A DNA stretch of 64,000 nucleotides from Entoloma clypeatum (taxonomy: Eukaryota; Basidiomycota; Agaricomycetes; Agaricales; Entolomataceae): NCBI GenBank assembly GCA_963565915.1, contig OY751492.1, positions 62,001 to 126,000 on the forward strand. The letters are read 5' to 3'. The translations under genes and the position numbers were made by a program. Position 1 is the first letter of the stretch; every line of letters starts with the position of its first letter. Shown here one piece after another: positions 45,273 to 56,675 of this stretch. The notes beneath the pieces are model-generated. The model did not search any database. It saw only the letters and a program-made list of their open reading frames with translations, and was not told the DNA's origin.

Positions 45273-45893
45273 TCACAGGTTCATTGTGTGCACAAAACTC
45301 TTCTTCCCTTCCTTGAAACTCTCTCTCTTTCTCTTCTCGTAAGCCTTCTCTCATGCTTCTTGGTAATCCTCTCTAGGTGTCGTCATCGGCAGTGATGGGG
45401 ATATGGGCACAGACGGTGATGGTGATGTGGGCATGCACGGCAATGGGGCAGGGGATGCAGGCATCAATGTCTGGTGTGGTGTCGTCGCAGGAGATGGGGT
45501 TGCTGCTCTTCCTTCCTCATAGCCAGTCTTCTGGCCTTCCTCAAATGCACACTTGTACTGCTCTGCTAGCATGGCCTCGAGCTGTGGGTAGTTCAGGTGT
45601 AGAACAAGGTCCGGCTGCTCATCGCTAGGAGGGATTCAGGTCGCGGACTCTGCGAACGATGCCTTCAGGGACAAAAGATCTGGCATTGTTGGCAACCATG
45701 AAATTAGGATGTTGGGGGATCTGGCTGTAGAGGGCGGAGTCGTCGGGACAGCAGTGGCAGGTGTGGACATGGAATCGACGGGGGATGGGGAACTGGGGTC
45801 ATTTGCACGTATTGTCAGGGTAGTTTTCTTCTTATTTGGTTTTTTTAGCTTATTCAATGGTGGGGGCATGATAACGGGCGCGGGCGAGGTCAA
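45273..45893 (-). pseudogene. Transposon-like ORF broken by two TGA codons
   Basis: A single frame runs MTSPAPVIMPPPLNKLKKPN..., stops at TGA near 45636, continues IPPSDEQPDLVLHLNYPQ... AEQYKCAFEEGQKTGYEEG, then stops at TGA near 45351 and continues EKAYEKRKRESFKEGKK to a final TGA at 45273. The protein is basic, Pro/Ser/Thr-rich with a charged helical part. Family unknown. Location among repeats and the same TGA-type decay suggest a mobile-element protein and not a host gene. Confidence 0.4.
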
Positions 45894-45959
45894 GGGGGTC
45901 GTGGTAAGGTTCTGTTGGGCTCGCCGAAGGGTGGGGGGCTTGTAACAGGCTCAAAAACA

Positions 45960-46610
45960 GAAGGGCGGGGATGCTGGAGGTGAAAACAGGGCGAAACTCA
46001 GGGAAACTCGGTAGTGGCATGCGAAGTGGGGCTCTATGGGCTCTAAACTCTAGACTGGGCTTCTAAAACTCTGGATGCTGATAGGAAAACTCTTGAGGAC
46101 TCAGGAAAGATGCTGGCTCAAACAGAAATGCTGGGCATGAAAAAATGCGAGAGGTGCTGTGACGTGGCAGTGAAATGACTGTCATGAGGACAGGTGGACC
46201 AGGGGGGGTCAAAGGCGAGTGCGTTGGGGCAGATGTGGCTGTTCTAGGTGCAAAAACAAGAGCTGGGGGTGAGGGGCGCGAAGGATGTGAAGCCTATGAT
46301 GTGGCAGCAAAAAAATGCGAAAAATGCTTCGGCACCGTGACGTGGCTGAAAGATGTGATGCTGAGGGTGCAATTAGACCAGAGGGGGTCAAGGGCAGGTG
46401 CTCTGGGGGTAATGACAGCTGTACAGGCTGAGTCAGGTGTGAAAAACGCGAAGTTGATGATGTGGCGCCGAAAAAACACGACTGCAGATGCAGGTGGACC
46501 AGAGAGGGTCAGATGGACCCGAGGGGTGTGAAGACTGTGGCATGAAGGTGAAAAAATGCGCCGAAAAAGGCAGCAAAGCAGAGTGCAGTAGTAAGCAAGA
46601 TAGTCGACAT
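45960..46610 (+). repeat. Imperfect tandem repeat region
   Basis: Diverged units recur, each with 'aggtggaccag(a)gggggtcaa', 'gatgtggc(a/g)', and 'aaaaa(t/a)gcgaaaa' words at about 46190-46325, 46375-46480 and 46490-46560. No coding function. Confidence 0.45.
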
Positions 46611-46638
46611 GTTAAAGGTTTAACCGTGCTCTCATCAC

Positions 46639-47118
46639 TAGTGTTTTGAAGTCCAGTCTCAAAGACCTAGAACTGGACCAGAACCAGACTGGTAAAGACT
46701 GGTGCGAGACTGGACTGCAGTCTCAAGTTTCAGATTTTTGAGGATTGACCAGTCTCAGGTTCTTCAAATTTTTGAAAAAAAAGAAGACTGGTTCAACACC
46801 AGTCTTGATTTGAGACTCAAAAAATATAAACTGGTCATAGGTTCACATAGATTTTGTTCATCAAAGCTTCTATAAAATGTTTTGAAATGTATCATAAATG
46901 ATATTTTGAAACAGTTTTTATAAATTGTAAAATAACCAGTTTAAACCAGTTTGAACCAGTCCTGGTTTACTTTTTTGAGAAAGGAAAGACTGATTCACCA
47001 GTCTTTGACCAGTCCAGTCCTGGTTTCAGTTTTTTGGAGAAACCACTCAACCAGTCTTGGTTCTAGGTTCATAATTTTTTGGGCAAAAAACCGGACTGGA
47101 CTGGACTTTCAAACACTA
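46639..47118. mobile_element. hAT-type MITE, 480 bp
   Basis: Terminal inverted repeats TAGTGTTTTGAAGTCCAGTC (left) and TAGTGTTTGAAAGTCCAGTC (right, reverse complement) are flanked by a perfect 8-bp duplication CTCATCAC (46631-46638 and 47119-47126). The body is AT-rich and studded with ACCAGTC/GACTGGT words in both orientations. It has no ORF, so it is non-autonomous and needs a hAT transposase from elsewhere. The ends differ from the hAT element at 4862-6101. Confidence 0.88.
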
Positions 47119-47126
47119 CTCATCAC

Positions 47127-48110
47127 CACATAGAGAGGTGGGAGCGGTCAGGCAGGCAGTCTCGGAGCGGGTAGCAGGCTCTCGTGGTATAGCGGATGCT
47201 GTCTACAACAGGCTGTCTCATGTCTACATGTCTATGTCACATGACCGTGTGGAGTCGGGCCTGAGGCCCTACTCCACCACATCACCTCCTCCCATCACCT
47301 CCCTCTACTCTCTCCTCCTGGGTCTGTCCCTCCCCAAGGCTCCGTCAATGCCTCCTCCCTTCATTCACACAAGGGCCACACAGGTCCCATATAGGTAAGC
47401 ACCCGCCGTTCACGTCACATCAGACCACTGACAAAACACATGACAAACGGTGGAGAACATGCAGGAACGGCGGCGAACACGCGAGCAACAGCGGGACATG
47501 GGAGACATGCGAGAAACGATACAGGACACAGGATGCAAACACGGGCCGAATGCACCAGTGCACAAAACACAGGTGAGGGGCATACGGGACATGGGTGTTG
47601 AGCACGGATGAGGGGCATATGAGAGGCAGGTGACAAGCACAGACGAGAGGTGAGGGACCATCCATTCTCCCCCTCTGTCAATGCCTCCTCCCTTTGTTCA
47701 CAGGAGGGCCACAAAGGCCCTGTATAGGTGAACACCTCGCCATCCACGTCATGTCAGACCACTGATGAAACATGTGAGAAACAGCGGGGGACATGCAAGC
47801 AATGGCAAGATAGGTGAGACGTGAAAAAAGGCATGGGAGAGACAAGAATAGGCTGCAGGGACAGCATGGACGAGAGCTGGGTGCCAGAGAACACATTGGG
47901 TGGAATATGAGATGACACGTGGGCGAGGGACACATGGGAACATGACAGGCGAGACGGGCGGAAACATCAGACAAGATGGATGGGAGGCAAGACAAGACAG
48001 GGAGCTGGACTGGTGATATGTCAACACACCCAGCCACATTTTTAGGGGACATGAAGGAAAGGGGGGGATGGGGAGGTGTGAAGAGATGGGGGATGAATGT
48101 ACCATATGTT
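47127..48110. repeat. Low-complexity region with a ~150-bp imperfect direct repeat
   Basis: The block at about 47342-47465 (GTCAATGCCTCCTCCCTT... CACTGACAAAACACATGA) recurs at about 47683-47800 with about 15-20% differences, roughly 340 bp apart. Between and after are GGGACAT/ACATGGGA-rich words. Minus-strand ORFs here are Pro/Ser/Cys-rich products of this composition and I do not call them genes. Confidence 0.45.
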
Positions 48111-49224
48111 GTTAATTGTGTAATATATTCTACAAATGAATTGTTTTAATCATTTCTCTTTGGATTAATGCAATACCAGCCAAAATCATGGATACAGTGG
48201 AGCCAATTACAAAGATAGATGCTATATTCATGGAGTGTGAAAGGTATGCTACATAATGAAGCCCTGATGCTATGGAGTGCTACACACTTGGCAATGTATG
48301 CTACAGCACTATGGTGCTATGCAGTGCTATGTAGTGCTGTGTAGCACAGGTCTGATTTGCTGATGTGTTCCACTTGATTCCCCTCAGGACTTGGCTGTTT
48401 AGCTTCTGTGGCAGTTTTAGAATGCTAGCACACAGTTCAGGTATTAATCTTGTAGTACAATTCTGTCTTCTTCCCTCTCCCCTTCGAATTAATTAATTCA
48501 TGTGTGCTCCACCTATAGTTACAGTGCCAGCTCAGGGGCATCCAATTACTATGTATCTTTGGCTTGCTCCAATGGATTTTCTACAGATTAAGATGGGCCT
48601 TATGATCTAGGGATTCGGATAGCATCACATTCTAATGAAACTCAGCCTCATGCTTCTCCAATGGCAGCTTCTGTTACTAGGTGGCCTTTGGAGCAACCTC
48701 TGGATGTCCTTCTTTCTCATCTGGTTTGGACCTGACTTAATCATTCCAGATCCAAGAGGAGGAAGGGATGAAGTAAGAGTAGACCCATGATTCAATGCAT
48801 CAGCATTTTGGCAAAAGTTCCTTCAGCAGCTTCAGCTTTTGAATGGCATCTTTGAGCATCTTCAGCTTGTGCATGGGCAGCTTTGATCATCTTCAGCTTG
48901 AATATGTATATCTTTGAGCAGCTTCAGCTTTCGAAACAACAGCTTGAGTATCTTCAGCTGGATAAACTATTCACATCTTTTATCGCTGGTAAATATTGAT
49001 TTTGAATTACTTAGAGAATAAAAATGGGTATGTGTAGACATGGGCAGTAGTGGCGAGAATGATGCCAAAGGAAATCTGAAGTCATTTCCAACTCTGCCGA
49101 ACTTGGTTGAATGTTTGGTTAGTGTTTGGTTCTGAATCTTATTAAATTTTGTTCGCAACCATCATCTCTCCGCCCCTCCCCACCACCCCGCCAAGCGCTC
49201 CCCCCTCAAGACCAGCCAGGCAGT
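48111..49224. other. Noncoding region with CTTCAGCTT repeats
   Basis: No gene. A cluster of GATCATCTTCAGCTTG-like words occupies about 48823-48960 and GCTATG(C/T)AGTGCTATG words occupy about 48300-48350. A related AGCTT-rich cluster appears at 50325-50525. Confidence 0.45.
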
Positions 49225-50381
49225 ATGGCCCAAGTCAAGCAGGCACTGTCCAATGAGCATGTCAACCTGCTGGAGGTCATGGAGGGAGAATCGGTAAGTA
49301 AGGACTACATCTCGTCCTTGCCCTTCCGCCCTTGTCTAACCTCCCAAATACACAGATCTCTGTGATAACATGGCCCCACCTCTACTCTCCTGCTTAAGAC
49401 AGAACCCCACTGCTCTCCCTCAAGTGATCTCAATGCCGGCCCCCACGGTACCAGGTTTAATACGTGAAACTCTTGTGCATAGCAGGTGCATTTGTCGGTT
49501 TGGGCTTCGTCGCCCATCACTAACACCCACCACGTACTACCTACAGGTCTATCTATATCCGTCCCCACCCCTCTCGTAACTCGCCCATGCGCCACGTCAT
49601 TGACGGGGCAGGTACCGGCGTCGACGCTATCCCGCCCGCCATGGGCGGAGGTGGTTTGGGAAATCTGAGGTATGTCCCCTGACTCAATAAACAATTCAAC
49701 GGTGCTCAACACCGTTCCACCATCATCGATGAGTGTTTGCTCGTCGAGGGCTCGTCTTTCTGCCTATGCCAACATGTGGTGTTGGCCTCCCGCACATGAG
49801 GACGAGGAGCTGTCCTTGTCCGGTTCGATGGATGCACAGCAACGACAATATTTGTCTTTGCTTTCAACTTTCATTTTCATTTTGACAGACCAGGGAAGGG
49901 TGTATTGACAAGGGAAGAGACGAGGATCGTCTGCCGCGGTGGGTACGTGCTGATGAGCATGGATGGGCATTGGTGACGAGGTGTGTCACCAATATCTTTC
50001 TTTTTTCGAACGACGGCGGCTACCCAGCCGTTGTCTCACTGATAGTCTTCTTTGGATGACGATTCCTCGTCATTCCACAGGTTCTTCATGTCGTCTGACG
50101 ACGACAGCCCCCGAGGGCTCGACAGCGCGCTAGACCAAGCTGTCCACACACAACCTCGAGGTGGCTGGGGTCGAAGCATGGTAGCTCAGGCAGACTGGTT
50201 GATTCTGGCTGCATGTTGGGGTCCACCGATGGTATGGGATATGTGTGGGTGGTTGTTTGTTGGTGTGTACACTACAGGTAGAAACTATGATAGTGAAATG
50301 GAATTTTCGTTCTCCCACAATCATCTGAAGCTTGTTGTAAAGCTTGCAATAAAGCCATGGAAGCTGTTGCGAAAGCTGTGA
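49225..50381 (+). CDS. Possible multi-exon hypothetical gene
   Basis: Several spliceable segments follow one another: MAQVKQALSNEHVNLLEVME ending in a GTAAGT donor (about 49293), MRHVIDGAGTGVDAIPPA...GGGGLGNLR ending in GTATGT (about 49672), and GRDEDRLPRWVRADEHGWAL ending near 49980 joined across a CAG acceptor (about 50082) to FFMSSDDDSPRGLDSALDQA. I could not join all parts into one frame and recognise no domain. It could be a decayed gene. Boundaries and structure are provisional. Confidence 0.25.
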
Positions 50382-51153
50382 ATGGCTTTTTTAAGAGGTT
50401 CATTAAGCTGTTCATCAGCTTATACAAGCCAAGGTACATAGCTTCTAAAAGATGCAGCATCTTGAACATCTTTTGCAGCTTTAGTGTCTTCTGCAGCTTT
50501 TCAAAGCTGCTCAAAGACACTAAAGCAACTCTTGTCCAAATTGCTGATGTGTGAAGGACTTCTCACGATGCAACCAGATTGTAGGAATAAGACAATTCAA
50601 TCAAGAAGACGACGATTGACTTTTCCTACTTGGGAAGGAAACCTACAGCACACCATCCGGAGCTGGTGAACTCTATCTTGAGGTCATCAATTAAGTTGTT
50701 CAGACAAAGTATCTTTAGATGACCAGTAGCTCTGATAGACTCAAGCGTTCGCGTGAAGGCTAATATGAGTTATACGACAATCGGCCATGCGTCCAAGGTG
50801 TCAAGCAGCCTCGGTTTCAGCCTTCAGGAGACCGTTTTAGCCCCAATCTTTAATCGGACGGTGTTGCGACGATGCACGACCTTATGCATCATGGAAAGGG
50901 GGATACTTTGGTGTCACTGAGGCTTACATATGTATCCATCGAACGCAATTATGATTGTGTCCGACATGCACTGGTACCTGTTGTGGTATGTATGTATGTA
51001 ACGTCGTATACAGTCGTGAATGGAGAACATCTAGTAAACTTGAACATAAAAAAAGGGGGAACAAAAGTCAGAGAAAAATCGACTGCATAAAACCCGAAAA
51101 TATTGAGCGAACTACTATGCAAAGTATTTTTATGTAACGTACGTGTGAGATCA
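50382..51153. other. Intergenic region
   Basis: No gene recognised. Contains the end of the AGCTT-rich repeat cluster and the 3' flank of the secreted-protein gene (A-rich around 51045-51060 on the plus strand). Confidence 0.45.
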
Positions 51154-52891
51154 TCAGACGGCAAAGACAGTGACATCATCGATAAACGACCACGCCGGTG
51201 CCTTGCCTCCCGTAAACGCAAGCTTATCATTGCCCGCCGCCTTCACCGTGAACGAGTAATACGTCCATGGGCTGTACCCAGGCGTGATCGTCGCGATAAC
51301 CACACCGTTCCACACGATCCTCACGAACGCATCCTGCTCGCCCACCGGCCCGCTGAACACGCTGTTCTGGAAGAAGCCTATCGAGTACGTCTTCCCTGCG
51401 ACCGTCGCGAGCGGGTGCGCCGGGGACAGCGTCCCGGGGAGCGCGTCGACACCGCCAGCCGCGCCCAAGAGGCCCACGCCCTTGCCGGAATGCGCGTAGG
51501 GCTGGTAGCTGAACACGGTGGCATCCAGGCTGCCGCCGGCGGGCGAGGTGCCGATCCAGTTCGCGTAGCTCGCCACGAAGCAGAAGCCGTTGGTGCAAGT
51601 GTACCCTTCGAATCCGCCGTCGGGGACGAGGTTCGTGCGGCTGTACCCGCGGGAGTAGGTCACTTGGAGGTTGCCCTGCCCGTAGTTCACGGCGGTCGAT
51701 TGGTCCGCGACGAGGTAGTACTGTGTGGGGGAGGTTGTGGACTGTCAGATGCGTGCCGCTGTTATATATGGAGAGTAGGACTTACGAAGGCGCAGGTGTA
51801 TGTTGTGGGGAGTCCGTTCACGAGCGCACGCCAGATGTTGAAGTATTGGCAGGCTCCACCGTTGGGATCGGGGTCGCGGGCACTGCAGAGTGCAGCGCAG
51901 GCGTTGACGTCGTATCTGTCGATGAATGTGAAGCCCATGTACTGTCGCCACCGGCATTGTCAGTGAGGACATGGTTTGGGAGAACAAGAATGTGGGACTC
52001 ACGCCTGGTGCGTTGTTGGCGCCGTTGGTTGGGCCAAAGACAAGCTGATAGCCATCAGGCGTCGTTGGATCCCACAGAGAGTCGGTAGCCCAGCCGCTGC
52101 TGTCTTGAATATAGGTTAGGGGGCCAGGGGTCGGGTATGACTGTTGTCCGCCAAAGTTGGTCTTCTCGGTGGTGTTGTGTATGTCACCGTACACGGCACA
52201 CTTCAGATTCGAATGCTCGTTGAAGACAAAATCGAGGAGATCATTGTTGAATTCGTAGTACAAGTTGGCGAAAACTGGGCGAAAGGAAAAAAAAGGCTCA
52301 GCCTCATGAAAACGGACGAGTTTTGACGGCTAAACTCACCACATCCTGGGACGCTACTGCAGAAGGAAAGACAGGCATCGACGTTGTATGTCGAATTCGG
52401 GACAACCGTGTACGTGAGATACGCTGTCCCTTCTATCGACGCGTCCTTGGCCGCCCCTCCAGCTGGACCCGTACCGGCGAAGATCTGGTAATACCCGGCC
52501 GGAGTGCGCTTTTCCAGCGAGCGGGTCGTCGTCGTCTGGCCATTTGTGACGGAGCTGACGGTGGTGTTGACGATCTGGCCGTCGATTGCGGTCACGCCTG
52601 TCTCCCCGACTGGTTGGCCGGGAGGGGTGTCATCTTTCGCGCCGGCCTTCTGGTTCACCGAGGTCGCAGTTGACTGTATAGTGCTGGTGTCGGTTTTGGT
52701 CTCGTCCAAGTTGGGGGTGTTGTCGGCGGAAGCGGGGACGCCCTGGGACGCTGGGGGAACGACTCGAGTGGTGGCCGCTGTCAAGGGTACCTTGCTCAGT
52801 AGGTCGAACGTGCGAACAGCGGGGTGGAACACTCACCGTGGACAGAGAGTGTGAGAAGGGTGAGGGCAAACAGTCGGGAGAGAGCAGGCAT
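51154..52891 (-). CDS. Secreted protein with two Cys-rich apple/PAN-like modules and a C-terminal beta domain
   Basis: Exon 1 (52837-52891) encodes a signal peptide (MPALSRLFALTLLTLSVH, predicted cleavage after VHA across the splice). Exon 2 starts at 52777 with a Thr/Ser/Pro-rich linker containing a KR site (SLEKR). Module one follows (STYNVDACLSFCSSVPGC, then VFANLYYEFNN, LKCAVYG), then module two (YDVNACAALCSARD, CQYFNIWRAL, YTCAF). The C-terminal domain (LVPDGGFE... TYSIGFFQNSVF... ITPGYSPWTYYSF... FIDDVTVFAV) resembles carbohydrate-binding beta-sandwiches. All introns keep phase. Likely a cell-wall or extracellular glycan-associated protein of a family widespread in Agaricomycetes; no enzymatic residues are evident. 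Confidence 0.8.
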
Positions 52892-54111
52892 GTTGAGGAG
52901 AGATGTGCTTGCTGGTGGAAGTGAGTTTATTTTTTCTCGGCTTTTATTTCATCGATGGCCTACGTACATATTCATTCCGATGCCGAGTGGCTGACAGCGT
53001 GCGGGTGTGGTTTTCCCACCTTCTAGGTATAGTGTTGCGTGGCAGCAGGTACACGAAGATGCTTGATCGGTCCTGCATGCACGGCAGTTGGATCCCTCCA
53101 TGAGTAAAGAACCCAGTGGCACTCACTGAATCTGAAACGCACGTTTCCTGCCTCATTCGGCAATCTGCATTGGTTTTCGAGGAGCTTGAAAGTTCTTGCC
53201 TGAATGGCCCAGGCTCCTTTGGCCCATTCGAAGCAAAGAAGACCTCCAGAAGGTTGGACTGACACCCGCCACCAAAATTATCCATCACGTGACGCTTCTC
53301 GCCCTAAACGGGAGTAAGAATTGAACTCGACTGATAATTAATTATTGACTGAGAAGCTCAATATCGACGATCGTTCTACGTTCAACATCCAACATTATCC
53401 TTTTTTCCCCTCCCAGAACTGCTTTCACTGATAGTTGAATTTTGAATTGTCTCGCGTTATCCCCGAGTCAAGATCGCGTTCGCCTTCCAGTCAGGTCGCG
53501 CAAGGCACACGTACACAAGGTCCCTCTGCCACAGGTTGCCACTTCCAGTTACACCACAATCTGTGATTGCATCAGACTTCTTTTGCCACCACTGGCAGTG
53601 AAATCATCTCTCCAAACAGGCACGACGGTTCGTGTCTAGATTATCCATCCACCATGGCATACTTGCCAAACCTCTCGAAGATTTCACCAGTACTTGTTGT
53701 TCCTGCCCACTTGAATATGATGGTCCTCCCATCCTTCCAAAAATCGTCATCGTGAGTTATATTCTCCCGCAGTTGAGTGGCGATAGAATCGCCTTTCCAA
53801 GAGTTCCATCACACCAATCGCCGTGCCGCATGGAATCCCTGCACAGCTCTTTCAGCCCCGATGCCAGTGCCCCTGCGCCAGCGTCCCGTTGTCGCCGCTA
53901 AGATACCCTGCCCCTTTACATTTCTTTGGTTGATTATGGAGAGTCCGAATGGAATGAAGCGCATACGGCGAATGGAATAGGACCCACCCCCCTTCGATCT
54001 CGTCGGAACGGGCTCCGATGCCTCTCAAAGTCGAAGTCCAACTCCCGCGGCATGAGGACATTAATAATCTGTTATCGTGCCATTTCAAGTATTCTCTAGC
54101 CTTCCTGTGTC
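52892..54111. other. Intergenic region
   Basis: The first ~100 bp hold the promoter of the secreted-protein gene (minus-strand ATAAACTC lies about 35 nt upstream of the ATG). Short plus-strand ORFs at 53442-53980 have no recognisable domain. A palindromic ATAATTAATTAT sits near 53332. Confidence 0.4.
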
Positions 54112-54612
54112 TTAGAGTTTTCCCAAGAGCCTGAGCCTATACTTATTATGGTTCGTGTCATTTTGGGGGCGATGCGCCAAGCGTTCTTCCAAGAAGGACT
54201 TGGAGCTTCTCAGCATCATTAGCATCATCTGCCTTTGAAATTCTATCCTTGGGACCTGGGTTGATGCTCGAAACTGCTTTAGACTCTTGAAGCAATATTT
54301 CGGGCAGTCAAACCTGAGTATATCAATGTCGTGGTGTCTGTTATAGGACCCATTTGAGCACTCATACAAAACGCGCGTATCAATTGTGGTGAAAACTTGA
54401 AAGGTGGGACATACCACGTGATTCTCATAACAGTCACTGCGCACTTGATGACAACTCTGTCCTCTATCTCTGAACACCCCGGTTCGATAATTCCACATCG
54501 AACCAGGTACGCCGCTTTCAGCTTCCATTTCTGCATATTGTTCTGACGGGCTCAGTAGTGCCTCCACGCACCACAGAACGAACCCTCTCTCTCCACCCTG
54601 CGATATCTGCAC
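54112..54612 (-). CDS. Hypothetical ORF, 166 codons
   Basis: An open frame (MQISQGGERGFVLWCVEALL... DILRFDCPKYCFKSLKQF) with nine Cys residues and no recognised domain. A GTATGT/GTATCA-like donor near 54412 means it may be two exons or a chance frame. No homologous neighbour or repeat context. Listed because it is the longest unexplained frame in this 3 kb stretch. Confidence 0.2.
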   Translation of the reverse strand: MQISQGGERGFVLWCVEALLSPSEQYAEMEAESGVPGSMWNYRTGVFRDRGQSCHQVRSDCYENHVVCPTFQVFTTIDTRVLYECSNGSYNRHHDIDILRFDCPKYCFKSLKQFRASTQVPRIEFQRQMMLMMLRSSKSFLEERLAHRPQNDTNHNKYRLRLLGKL

Positions 54613-55916
54613 GACGTTGGGTCATTAGGTACTATCATCATGTACCGTGCTGGATGGATGACAAAACAGGTAGTAGAGGTGTGTTTCTCTGTGAAGTAGA
54701 GCGTGATTGTGACTGATCGGCTTTCGAAGACAAGATTGCGTCTAGGGCTTGTGCGTGTTATGGATCAAAGATAGGCCCATGAAGTTATCGCCAAGACAGG
54801 CCGTTGTGGCCGTCACGGTGGTTCTGGATGTATGTCAAGAATCTCTCTCGACGACGCCCTGAAGTGACGCGACCTAACCGAAATCACCCTCCTCACGGCT
54901 CTACGGGCGTGCGGAACCCACAGTCCCTGAGAGCGTAGTCAAAGGCCACCTTATTGCCTTTCGGAAACTTCGATCTGGCCCTTTCCCAGGTCTTTTTTTT
55001 TTTTTTTTTCGTCATGAGAGTCGCAGGACAGAAGCTGCCGCTATGGGCATGACGGTGGTGGTATGATAAGCCGACAAGACTGTAAGTGCAGCAGATATAG
55101 GCGGGTGACCCTTTCTGACCTTTTTTTTGTTAGCTCCTCAATTATGTCTGGAAGGTATCATGCTTCCACGCTCGGCCGTCTACCGCCTTTCACTAAGTTC
55201 TTGTCCAAGATACACCTACCACCCTTCCTTGCCCTAACCGGGGCAGCTCGCCCACGACGGAAAAGCCCCGAGTGCTCGCAAACTCGGACTCGGAGCTAGC
55301 TGGAGCCGGGCGGGTTCAACTGCATCTGGATGTGCTCTCACGTACATAAATTATGCCAAGAGGAGAGGTGTGTGTACGCAGCTTCTTTTCTCACAAGAGA
55401 AACCCATGGTTAGCGAGATCACTCTGGGAGACTGCGGGCCGGGTGACTAAGGAGGCTGACGGGATGGTCAGGGCAGAGGACGACTCGGATGAGGACATTG
55501 TCAGCACTTGGGGGCCGCTTTTTTCACTGGGGCGAGGATCGGGCGCTATCCGTCAGTGAATTCCAGGCGAATTACTACTACGCAAGAGTGGTCTGACATT
55601 TCACTCCGTCTGTCAGAACCGCCATACCCTTGGTGCTGATGCGGCCACTGCCTGACAGAGACTCTGCCCTGCTTCTGCGCTAGAGCCTGAGCGTGGTGAC
55701 TTGGTCGGGAATTGATGCGGGCATAGCAAGTAAACACAACACCGCTGAGGTGATAGTAAACAGGTTTTTACATACATGCACGGTTCCCCCCCCCCCACCT
55801 TCTTGCAACATCACATCCAGTTAAAAAACCCACGATCGCAAACTTGCGCAAACGCTTGAAAAAATCACTCGAGTACTTCCACCTAGTACAGTACAAGCGA
55901 ACGACGATCAGGCTCA
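54613..55916. other. Intergenic region with a poly(T) run
   Basis: No gene recognised. 18 T at about 54992-55009 could be a retro-inserted poly(A) tail on the minus strand, but no target duplication was found. Plus-strand ORFs at 55063-55559 are short and unremarkable. Confidence 0.4.
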
Positions 55917-56467
55917 GTTCATCGACGACAAATGGGGCCCGATCCCATTGAGCCTGCTACAATTGAGTGAGAAACATACTACGAATTAACAAAAACGTCC
56001 ACCAGCGTCCTCAATCCAGGTACTTTCGGATTCTTACTAAAGCATCAAGAAACGCGGCCAGTGGTCCGTGGATCTAATGGATTATTTTAGTGACAGGAAA
56101 CATTGAAAGTCGTCGCCTCCATTGCGGGAGGCGTGACTCGTCCATGGACGTCGATATCGTTGTTACTGTTGCAAAGAGGGTTTTTTTTTTTTAGCTTTTT
56201 GTTTTGGAAGGTGGAACGCGCCCACGGACAACGGGCAGCGGGCAGTGATGGTTACACTTGCGCTCGAGGCGCTTGCTTTCGTATATTTCATCTTTACATT
56301 TATGTCATGATATTTTTCTTCCTATACAAGTATCGGACGATAGTTGGGCGAGTACCCAATTGATACGTACGTTTTCCGAACCTCTTCTTCGTATTCAGGG
56401 ATGGCATGCGTGGACAGAGACACGCAAGTAAAAGAACTGCATATCGATATCGGGTGCAACTTCATAT
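55917..56467 (+). pseudogene. Second aldehyde dehydrogenase remnant, internally deleted
   Basis: Alignable with the ALDH at 1200-7152 at both ends. TTCATCGACGACAAATGGG...CCTGCTACAATTGAGTGAG matches exon 1 and its donor. The microexon region (GTCCTCAATCCAG, about 56006) and exon 3 (TGACAGGAAACATTG onward, about 56092-56180) follow. Next, CTCGAGGCGCTTGC (about 56262) matches the EAGTAS exon, TTGATAC|GTACGT (56356-56367) matches the last donor, and the terminal TQVK...INIG exon lies near 56420-56467. Exons 4 to about 10 are deleted, the start codon is missing and frames are broken. Its short last intron shows the state before LINE insertion in the other copy. Confidence 0.8.
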
Positions 56468-56675
56468 AGACAGCGAATCAAAGCTGATAAGATATCGCGT
56501 TTCTCAATGATGACGGCCCATGGATTGTTAATGAAATCACGGTGGTTCAGAGGCATCTTTTTATGGTAATAATGTCGATATGGATACTCGAACCGATGGA
56601 ATACAGGGGAATGAACTATCGAAGCCGGTGTAATTTTTCCAGTGATGCATATAAATTTGCGTTCAATGTCAACGT

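Noticed and set aside
47410..48105. Cys/Ser/Pro-rich minus-strand ORFs
   Set aside because: They arise from repeated low-complexity DNA in several overlapping frames with no conserved pattern.
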